From positions 1 through 19,781 of the forward strand of contig CAYLKH010000042.1 in the NCBI GenBank assembly GCA_964384255.1: 19,781 nucleotides of DNA, given 5' to 3'. The notes under the pieces were generated by a model. It was not told the origin of the DNA. It did not search any database and worked only from the letters and a program-made list of their open reading frames with translations. Shown one piece after another: positions 14,064 through 19,781 of the stretch. The translations under genes and the position numbers were made by a program. Every line of letters begins with the position of its first letter. Positions within the stretch are counted from its first letter, which is position 1. The DNA comes from SIG469 sp964384255 (GTDB taxonomy: Bacteria > Bacillota > Clostridia > Oscillospirales > Oscillospiraceae).

Positions 14064-15179
14064 ATGCATTATCTGGACAATGCCGCCACCACCCGGCCCT
14101 GTCAGGCCGCTGTCAATGCGGCTCTTGCCGCCATGACCGACGGATTTGGAAACCCGTCATCGGTCCACGAGCTGGGCTTTATGGCCGAAACCGCCCTGAA
14201 ATCAGCCCGGAAGGACGTGGCCGCCGCTTTGGGCTGCCAGCCGGAAGAGCTTTATTTTACCTCCGGCGGGACCGAAGCCGACAACTGGGCCATTATCCGC
14301 GGGGCGGAAAAGGGTCGCCATCGGGGCCGCCATATCATAACCTCTGCCATTGAGCATCACGGCGTGCTGGAACCGGTCGCATATCTGGAGTCTCAGGGCT
14401 ACGAGGTCACCCGTCTTCAACCGGACGAAGCAGGCCGCATAAGCGCGCAGAGCCTGTTGGCTGCCCTGCGGCCGGATACGGTGCTTATCTCTATTATGAT
14501 GGTCAACAACGAAACCGGCGCTGTCAACGATATTTCCGCCATGGCCCGGACGGTGAAGGCCGCCGGAAGCTCCGCCCTGTTCCATACCGATGCTGTTCAG
14601 GGATTTTTCAAGCTCCCCTTTAAATTCAAAAATCTGGGCGTGGATATGCTCACCTTCAGCGGTCACAAGATCCATGCCATGAAAGGCTCTGGCGGGCTGG
14701 TGGTCAAAAAGGGGGTCAACCTTAAGCCCCTTATCCTTGGCGGCGGTCAGGAATCCGGAAAACGCTCCGGGACCGAGCCTGTGCCCGCCATAATGTCCCT
14801 GGCTGCGGCCTGTAACGAAGGCTCCGGGACCCTCAGCCGGGATCTGGAATCCATGGCCCGGCTGAAAGAGCTTATTATCAGCGGTCTTCCCCAGGGCGCT
14901 CAGGTCATAGGCGCTCACGACGCGCCCCATGTAATAAACATTTCCGTTCCGGGGGTCCGCAGTCAGGGGCTTATCAACTGTCTTCAGGAAAATGAGGTTT
15001 ATGTATCCGCCGGAAGCGCCTGCTCAAAAGGCAAACGCAGCCATGTGCTGTCGGCCATGGGCCTTGACCCCCGGATGATCGACGGGTCCATAAGAGTTTC
15101 CCTTTCAAAATACTCTACCGAAGAGGACGCCCTGGCCTTTTTGTCTGCTCTCAGGCAGGCCATGGGCAGGCTGAGCTGA
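14064..15179 (+). CDS. Cysteine desulfurase (NifS/IscS family)
   Basis: A PLP enzyme that takes sulfur from cysteine, leaving alanine, and holds it as a persulfide for Fe-S cluster or thiolation pathways. The 371 residues include the start YLDNAATT (3-10), TSGGTEADN (66-74), the His-containing SAIEHHGV (94-101) that stacks on PLP, HTDAVQ (174-179), the PLP lysine in SGHKIHAMKG (Lys202) and the catalytic cysteine in SAGSACSKG (Cys320). GGGQESGKRSGTEPV replaces the commoner GGQERGLRSGTENV. Length fits the group. The start has GGAG seven bases upstream. No iscU, thiI or mnmA lies next to it, so the acceptor pathway cannot be told from context. Assignment to nifS rather than iscS is not attempted. 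Confidence 0.93.
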   Translation: MHYLDNAATTRPCQAAVNAALAAMTDGFGNPSSVHELGFMAETALKSARKDVAAALGCQPEELYFTSGGTEADNWAIIRGAEKGRHRGRHIITSAIEHHGVLEPVAYLESQGYEVTRLQPDEAGRISAQSLLAALRPDTVLISIMMVNNETGAVNDISAMARTVKAAGSSALFHTDAVQGFFKLPFKFKNLGVDMLTFSGHKIHAMKGSGGLVVKKGVNLKPLILGGGQESGKRSGTEPVPAIMSLAAACNEGSGTLSRDLESMARLKELIISGLPQGAQVIGAHDAPHVINISVPGVRSQGLINCLQENEVYVSAGSACSKGKRSHVLSAMGLDPRMIDGSIRVSLSKYSTEEDALAFLSALRQAMGRLS

Positions 15180-15226
15180 TGGGGTTTTCTTTCACACCGT
15201 CTCCCTTTCCGTTACGGCCGCTTTCG

Positions 15227-15240
15227 ACCCTTGTCTACAG
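15227..15240 (-). repeat. Short intergenic motif CTGTAG(A/C)CAA(A/G)GGT, occurrence on minus strand
   Basis: The complement reads CTGTAGACAAGGGT, matching 7054-7067 at 13 of 14 positions. It lies in the 93-bp gap before the first MATE gene. Confidence 0.4.
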
Positions 15241-15272
15241 TCTGTAATATTCACTGCTTTTGAGGTCATCTT

Positions 15273-16682
15273 ATGAAAAGAACAGGAATCAACAAAGCCT
15301 TTATGAAGGCGTTTATGTCCATACTGCTGCCCATAGCAGCCCAAAACCTTATCTCCTCCACCCTGTCGGTCATCGACTCGTTCATGGTGGGTATGCTGGG
15401 CGAGACTGAGCTGGCCGCCGTAACCATGGCCAACACTCCGTTTTTCGTCGTCACCATTGTGATTTTCGGCATCCAGAGCGGGTGCGGAGTGCTGATAGCC
15501 CAATACTGGGGCAAGCAGGACGAGAAAACCATCTCCCGGGTAGCGGGTGTGGGGATCTACTTTTCTCTGGTCGTGTCGGTGGCCGTAACTGTTGTGGCTC
15601 TGTTCAACGCCGAGTGGCTGGTCAGTCTGGTCAGCAACAACAGCGAGCTGTATGAAGCCGGCGCGGCTTATGCCCGGATCGTGGCTGCATCGTATATTTT
15701 CAACGGCGTTACCGGCGTACTTATCAACACCTATCGCTGCGCAGGAGACACCAGTCCCGGGCTTTATATTTACGGCTTTTCCACCGTTTTGAACACCTTC
15801 CTCAACTGGGTGCTGATCTTCGGCAAGCTGGGCGCTCCCGCAATGGGTGTCAGCGGTGCGGCTCTGGCAACCACCATATCCCGGGCCATGGAGCTGATTA
15901 TTACCATTGTTGTCCTCAGCCGCCGCAAATCTCTCAAGCTGGATCTGCACTATGTTTTCCGGCCCGGCATGGTTATAACGAAAGACTTTTTCAAATACGG
16001 CTCCTTCGTGGTGCTGAACGAGACTCTGTGGTCACTGGGATATTCCATGTATTCTGTCATTCTGGGCCATATGTCAGGCTCTACCGCTATTCTGGCGGCA
16101 TATACCATCGCCGGAAATGTGGACAGGCTTTTGCAGGTTGTGACCTTTGCCTGCTCCAACGCCGCAGCCATTATGGTAGGCAACGAGGTGGGCAAAAAAG
16201 ATATGGACAACGCATATTCCACCGCCTCTGCCATCAACGGTATATCCGTGTTTTTAGGCATCGTTGCGGGATTGCTGCTGCTGGTTTTGCGGCTGACTGT
16301 TATGGAGCCGCTGGTCTATCCTCTGTTTGACCTGTCCGCCGATGCGGCGGCCATCGCCAACACAATGCTGCTTATTATGGTCATTGCCAGCCCGGCCAAA
16401 GCCTTTAACACCACTAACGTGGTAGGTGTTCTCCGGGGCGGCGGCGATGTCAGGTTTGCGGCTGTGCTGGACGTTTGCGTTATGTATTTCCTGTCGGTCC
16501 CGCTGGCGGCGCTCAGCGGCCTCGTGTGGAACTGGGGCATAACCGCCGTTTATATCTGCCTTAACGGCGAGGAGATACTGAAAATGGTCTTTGGTATCCC
16601 CAGATTTTTGAGCAAAAAGTGGATAAGAAACGTTACCCGGGAAATGGAAGGCCAGGGGCCGGATCCTGACCCCGGATACTGA
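15273..16682 (+). CDS. MATE-family efflux transporter (first of a tandem pair)
   Basis: A 469-residue polytopic membrane protein of the multidrug and toxic compound extrusion family, which exports cationic drugs or metabolites using a Na+ or H+ gradient. About twelve hydrophobic segments can be picked out. The N-terminal helix has the family pattern LLPIAAQNLISSTLSVIDSF followed by MVGMLGETELAAV, and a similar motif in the second half (VLNETLWSLGYSMYSVILGHM) reflects the internal duplication. LGAPAMGVSGAALATTISR is the usual family loop. The start has TGAGG seven bases upstream. It is followed after 20 bp by a second MATE gene. Substrate is unknown. Confidence 0.92.
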   Translation: MKRTGINKAFMKAFMSILLPIAAQNLISSTLSVIDSFMVGMLGETELAAVTMANTPFFVVTIVIFGIQSGCGVLIAQYWGKQDEKTISRVAGVGIYFSLVVSVAVTVVALFNAEWLVSLVSNNSELYEAGAAYARIVAASYIFNGVTGVLINTYRCAGDTSPGLYIYGFSTVLNTFLNWVLIFGKLGAPAMGVSGAALATTISRAMELIITIVVLSRRKSLKLDLHYVFRPGMVITKDFFKYGSFVVLNETLWSLGYSMYSVILGHMSGSTAILAAYTIAGNVDRLLQVVTFACSNAAAIMVGNEVGKKDMDNAYSTASAINGISVFLGIVAGLLLLVLRLTVMEPLVYPLFDLSADAAAIANTMLLIMVIASPAKAFNTTNVVGVLRGGGDVRFAAVLDVCVMYFLSVPLAALSGLVWNWGITAVYICLNGEEILKMVFGIPRFLSKKWIRNVTREMEGQGPDPDPGY

Positions 16683-16702
16683 TAGAAAAGGAGAGATCGC
16701 CT

Positions 16703-18052
16703 GTGTCTCATGGTAAAAACCTGTCAGAGGGCAGTGTGCCGAAGCAGCTTTTGCTCTTTGCTCTGCCGTTTGTGTTTTCAAGCATTGTTCAAAACCTTTA
16801 CAGCGCTGTGGATCTGATAATCCTTGGCCAGTTCGCCGGGACCATCTCTCTGGCCGGGGCCAACATCAGCGCCCAGTACATTTCGCTGATAACCAACATC
16901 GCTATTGGCTTTTGTCTGGGAGGAACGGTCATCATCGGCCAGTATCGCGGCAGCGGAAACAACGAAAAGCTCCAAAAAGTTATTGGCACACTGACGGCCT
17001 TTATCATCATGCTGGCCCTGGCGGCCACGATCCTTTCGATGGTTTTTGCCAAAGGCATACTCGCCCTGATGCAAACCCCTGACGAGGCTATGGACGAAGC
17101 GCTGATATATTTTGTCGTCTGTTCCATAGGTTTTGTTTTCATCTTTGGATACAACACCCTCAGCGCCATACTCCGGGGCATGGGCGACAGCAATCGGCCC
17201 TTTGTTTTTATCTGCATCGCCTGCGTGGTGAATATCGTCCTTGACCTTGCGTTTATCGGCGGGCTGGGTATGGGAGCCTTCGGCGCGGCGCTGGCGACCG
17301 TCATCGCTCAGGGTGTCAGTATGCTCCTGTGCATAATCCACCTGAGGAAGACAGATTTTGTCTTCGATTTTCGTCCGTCCTCCATCAGGATAGACAAAGA
17401 GCAGTTCCCCATTCTTTTGCGCACCAGCATCCCCACCACCATTCAGAACGCGGTCAATACCCTGGCCTTTCTGCTGCTGACCATAATGGTCAACACCATG
17501 GGTGTCACCGCCGCCGCAGCTCTGGCGGGCGCGCACAAGGTGACCCTTTTTGCCATTCTGCCGTCGGTTTCCTTCGGCAGTGCGATCTCTGCCATGTGCG
17601 CCCAGAACTTCGGCGCGGACAAGCCCGATCGGGCTATGTCCACCATGCACTGGGGATTTTTGCTGACCATGGCCATAAACCTCGTCATTTTTGCATTGGT
17701 AGAGCTGTTCCCCGCGCCGCTGATGCGCCTGTTCGGATCGGATATGGAGATGATGGAGCTGGGCGTAAAGTATCTCAGGATTTGCAGCATCGACTATCTG
17801 TTTGTCCCGTTTATGGGTTCGCTTATTGGTTTTCTTGTGGGTTCAGGCCGCACGACCTTCCCCATGATACTCAATTGCAGCAGCTCGCTGCTGTTCCGCC
17901 TGCCGGTGGCATATGTGCTGGGCATAACTCTGGGCATGGGGCTTGACGGCGTGGCCTGGGGGACACCTGTGGCGTCCTTCTGCGTAGGAGTGATCTCCAT
18001 TGTATATTACGCATCCGGCAAATGCCGCAGCGTAACAGGGATAACAGAATAG
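16703..18052 (+). CDS. MATE-family efflux transporter (second of a tandem pair)
   Basis: A 449-residue MATE transporter with about twelve membrane segments. It starts with GTG, preceded by AAAGGAGA at good spacing, reading MSHGKNLSEGSVPKQLLLFA. Family motifs include IVQNLYSAVDLIILGQFAG, LRGMGDSNRPF and GLGMGAFGAALATVIAQG, plus the second-half helix IPTTIQNAVNTLAFLLLTIM. It is clearly a different subfamily from its upstream neighbour rather than a recent duplicate. The 20-bp spacing implies co-transcription. Downstream only a weak stem (CCGGC/GCCGG, 18058-18074) with a T stretch near 18092-18097 is visible, so the transcript end is uncertain. Substrate unknown. Confidence 0.92.
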   Translation: MSHGKNLSEGSVPKQLLLFALPFVFSSIVQNLYSAVDLIILGQFAGTISLAGANISAQYISLITNIAIGFCLGGTVIIGQYRGSGNNEKLQKVIGTLTAFIIMLALAATILSMVFAKGILALMQTPDEAMDEALIYFVVCSIGFVFIFGYNTLSAILRGMGDSNRPFVFICIACVVNIVLDLAFIGGLGMGAFGAALATVIAQGVSMLLCIIHLRKTDFVFDFRPSSIRIDKEQFPILLRTSIPTTIQNAVNTLAFLLLTIMVNTMGVTAAAALAGAHKVTLFAILPSVSFGSAISAMCAQNFGADKPDRAMSTMHWGFLLTMAINLVIFALVELFPAPLMRLFGSDMEMMELGVKYLRICSIDYLFVPFMGSLIGFLVGSGRTTFPMILNCSSSLLFRLPVAYVLGITLGMGLDGVAWGTPVASFCVGVISIVYYASGKCRSVTGITE

Positions 18053-18100
18053 TCGTCCGGCTATGGCTGGCCGGTGCCGGTTAATTAGCCTAATTTTTCC

Positions 18101-18129
18101 TTTACATAGCGTCCCGGTTGTGGTATACT
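18101..18129 (+). promoter_or_regulatory. degV promoter
   Basis: TTTACA (18101-18106), a 17-bp spacer, and TATACT (18124-18129) preceded by TGG (extended -10). It lies 50 bp before the DegV start codon. Confidence 0.75.
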
Positions 18130-18178
18130 CCATATGTAATATGCGACACAAGATTACGTAATAAGCGAGGATACACAT

Positions 18179-19066
18179 ATGTCAGAATATATTCTCAGCT
18201 GCTGTTCCACAGCTGACCTTACTCCCCAGCATTTTGCAAGCAGAAACATCAGCTATATATGCTTCCACTATTCGCTAAACGGCGTCCAATATAGCGACGA
18301 CCTGGGCCAGACCATCCCCTTTGACCAGTTTTACCAGGCCATGGTAGACGGAGCCGAAACTCAGACCTCTCAGGTCAATGTTGACGAATATGTAGATTAT
18401 TTCACCGCCTTTCTGGAAAGCGGGAAGGACATAGTTCACCTTTCCCTCTCTTCGGGCATCTCCGGCAGCTATAATTCCGCCTGCGTGGCCGCAAATATGC
18501 TGAGGGAAAAATATCCCCAGCGGGAAATATATGTGGTCGATTCTCTGGCGGCCTCTTCGGGCTATGGCCTGCTGATGGATAAGCTGGCCGATCTGCGGGA
18601 CCAGGGGATGTCTGCCCGCGAGCTGGTAGACTGGGCCGAGGCCAACAAGCGCAGGCTTCGCCATTGGTTCTTCTCCTCCGACCTCACCTTCTATGTCAAG
18701 GGCGGTCGGGTGACCAGAGTCTCCGGCTGGTTCGGCACGGTTTTGAAGATCTGCCCGCTGCTGGACGTAAGCCACGACGGCAAGCTTATCCCCCGGTTCA
18801 AAATAAGGGGCAAGGACAAGGTCATTAAAGAGATCGAAAAGAAAATGGAAGAGCAGGCCGAAGACCGCCTGGATTACAGCGGCAAGTGCTATATCTGCAA
18901 CTCCGCCTGCTATGAAGACGCCCGTGCTGTGGCCGACCTGGTCGAAGCCCGATTCCCAAAGCTCAACGGTAAGGTCCAGATCTATTCCGTCGGCACCACC
19001 ATCGGCAGCCATACCGGTCCGGGTACCGTGGCCCTGTTCTTCTGGGGCGACGAAAGGGTCGACTGA
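18179..19066 (+). CDS. DegV-family fatty-acid-binding protein
   Basis: DegV (FakB-type) proteins bind a fatty acid and present it to the kinase FakA for phosphorylation into phospholipid synthesis. Whether this member does so is inferred from the family. The 295 residues show the lipid-site motifs TSQVNVDEY (63-71) and LSLSSGISGSYNSA (88-101), VVDSLAASSGYG (119-130), and the C-terminal IGSHTGPGTVALFF. The first motif reads SCCSTADL (7-14), with Cys in place of the commoner Asp of DSTADL; I believe this is seen in one clostridial subgroup. Start ATG has GCGAGG upstream and a clear promoter. No fakA is in the window. Confidence 0.92.
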   Translation: MSEYILSCCSTADLTPQHFASRNISYICFHYSLNGVQYSDDLGQTIPFDQFYQAMVDGAETQTSQVNVDEYVDYFTAFLESGKDIVHLSLSSGISGSYNSACVAANMLREKYPQREIYVVDSLAASSGYGLLMDKLADLRDQGMSARELVDWAEANKRRLRHWFFSSDLTFYVKGGRVTRVSGWFGTVLKICPLLDVSHDGKLIPRFKIRGKDKVIKEIEKKMEEQAEDRLDYSGKCYICNSACYEDARAVADLVEARFPKLNGKVQIYSVGTTIGSHTGPGTVALFFWGDERVD

Positions 19067-19105
19067 CCTGCCTGTAGTAATGACCCACTAACCAATCGAA
19101 AAGGT

Positions 19106-19147
19106 TGATGCACCCCGCGAGCGGACATGCTTTCGCGGGGTGCATCA
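19106..19147 (+). other. Strong 15-bp hairpin between degV and rpiB
   Basis: TGATGCACCCCGCGA (19106-19120) pairs perfectly with TCGCGGGGTGCATCA (19133-19147) around a 12-nt loop. It lies 39 bp after the degV stop but lacks a T tract, and is followed at once by GCAGGAGGATAATGG. It may end degV transcription without a U-run, block 3' exonucleases, or regulate downstream translation. Confidence 0.7.
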
Positions 19148-19158
19148 GCAGGAGGATA

Positions 19159-19263
19159 ATGGACCTGCGGAGAAAACCGGCACAGAGTTTTCAGCCGCCC
19201 CATTACCTGATATCAACAATAAGCCTTAAGCGATCCACCAGCTTATGGGGGTTGCTTAAATAA
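19159..19263 (+). CDS. Possible 34-residue small ORF upstream of rpiB
   Basis: An ATG at 19159 follows AGGAGG (19150-19155) with a short 3-base gap and encodes 34 residues: it begins MDLRRKPAQSFQPPHYL, ends SLWGLLK and stops with TAA. No family is recognised. It starts 11 bases after the strong hairpin and ends 19 bp before rpiB, so it could be a leader peptide, or the ribosome binding site could be fortuitous. GCAGG (19148-19152) can pair with CCTGC (19164-19168) and enclose its start. Coding status is uncertain. Confidence 0.3.
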   Translation: MDLRRKPAQSFQPPHYLISTISLKRSTSLWGLLK

Positions 19264-19282
19264 TAGACAAGGAGAGCTGTTT

Positions 19283-19726
19283 ATGATATCAATTGCCAGC
19301 GATCACGGCGGTTACGCCCTGAAAGAACAAATCAAGGAGCATCTGGCCTCCCGGGGTCTTGAGGTCCTGGATGTCGGCTGCCACAGCACCGACAGCTGCG
19401 ATTACCCCGACTTTGCAGAAGCTGCCGCCAGAGCCGTAGCCGATGGCCGGTGCCAGAAGGGCATTGTAGTCTGCACCACCGGTATCGGCGTTTCCATCGC
19501 CGCCAACAAGGTTAAGGGCATCCGCTGCGCTCTTTGCGCCGATCCGTTTTCTGCCGAAATGACCCGCCGCCACAACGATGCCAACATGTTGGCTCTGGGG
19601 GCAGGCGTGGTTGGAAAAAACCTTGCTCTGCGCATGGTAGACACCTTCCTGGACACCGGGTTCGAGGGTGGCCGCCATCAGCGCCGGGTAGACAAGATCA
19701 CCGCTATCGAAAATAAAGGAGAATAA
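19283..19726 (+). CDS. rpiB: Ribose-5-phosphate isomerase B (RpiB/LacAB family)
   Basis: RpiB interconverts ribose 5-phosphate and ribulose 5-phosphate in the non-oxidative pentose phosphate pathway. The 147 residues show SDHGGYALK (6-14), CTTGIG with the active-site Cys64 (64-69), ANKVKGIRCALC (74-85), the ring-opening His97 in RHNDANMLALG (96-106), and the phosphate-binding basic patch GGRHQRRVDKI (129-139). The length is typical. RBS AAGGAGAG precedes the ATG. A further coding sequence starts 3 bp after its stop, implying an operon; if that gene is a purine-nucleoside phosphorylase, pentose phosphates from nucleoside salvage would link the two. Confidence 0.95.
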   Translation: MISIASDHGGYALKEQIKEHLASRGLEVLDVGCHSTDSCDYPDFAEAAARAVADGRCQKGIVVCTTGIGVSIAANKVKGIRCALCADPFSAEMTRRHNDANMLALGAGVVGKNLALRMVDTFLDTGFEGGRHQRRVDKITAIENKGE

Positions 19727-19729
19727 GCT

Positions 19730-19781
19730 ATGACTTCCCACAACAGCGCTAATCCCGGCGATTTTGGCAAAACCGTTCTTA
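19730..19781 (+). CDS. Probable purine-nucleoside phosphorylase (DeoD-type), first 17 residues only
   Basis: ATG at 19730 follows AAAGGAG (19715-19721) and lies 3 bp after the rpiB stop. The visible peptide MTSHNSANPGDFGKTVL runs off the window. It resembles the N-terminus of DeoD-type purine-nucleoside phosphorylases, in which a similar GDFAKTVL-like strand precedes the phosphate-binding MPGDPLRAK motif. That motif is outside the window, so the function is tentative; that a gene starts here is much more certain. Confidence 0.5.
   Translation, partial: MTSHNSANPGDFGKTVL

Noticed and set aside
12092..14353. A very long plus-strand open frame (753 codons) opposite typA running into the desulfurase
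   Set aside because: It is antisense to typA, whose G motifs are unmistakable, and out of frame with the desulfurase. It has no domain logic and reflects codon-position base bias.
18058..18097. Terminator after the second MATE gene
   Set aside because: The stem CCGGC/GCCGG is short and is separated from the T stretch by more than 15 bases, so it was not called as a feature.

Overview
This window looks like a chromosomal, mostly housekeeping segment from a Gram-positive, anaerobic, Clostridia-type bacterium, most likely an Oscillospirales/Ruminococcaceae-like gut lineage. That placement is an inference. It rests on moderately high GC, strong AGGAGG-type ribosome binding sites, a B. subtilis-type PurF with a propeptide and iron-sulfur cysteines, the ACT/PFL (UPF0237/UPF0210) pair, an SLH-domain surface protein, a DegV protein and tandem MATE transporters. 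No phage, IS transposase or CRISPR array is visible.

Layout. Positions 1-3113 (+) hold the end of infB, then rbfA and nrnA, which belong to the classical nusA-infB operon. A bidirectional terminator (3184-3252) separates them from a convergent minus-strand block: purF (6714-5278), then an ACT-domain gene and a PFL-family gene (4975-3320). Next come a large SLH/beta-helix surface protein (7148-9607, +) and a lone tRNA-Val(GAC) with its own promoter and terminator (9682-9843). Then truB-ribF (11833-10072, -) and typA (13867-12056, -). A divergent promoter region leads into a cysteine desulfurase and two tandem MATE transporters (14064-18052, +). The right end holds degV, a strong hairpin, a possible 34-codon ORF, rpiB and the first 17 codons of a probable purine-nucleoside phosphorylase.

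The most unusual content is non-coding. Three intergenic gaps (1497-1799, 4991-5277, 11851-12053) are filled almost exactly, from the upstream stop codon to the downstream ribosome binding site, by elements bounded by telomere-like 7-mers (TTAGGAT/TTAGGGA at one end, CCTAAAT/CCTAACC at the other). Two of them share a 158-bp near-palindrome, and the differences between the copies include three compensatory base-pair changes, so pairing appears to be maintained. 

Two further points deserve attention. PurF keeps its catalytic Cys, oxyanion and PRPP motifs but has replaced two glutamine-binding residues (Arg to Leu, Asp to Gln). The usual infB-rbfA-nrnA-truB-ribF order is broken in a way that one inversion of about 8.5 kb (breakpoints after nrnA and before truB) would restore.
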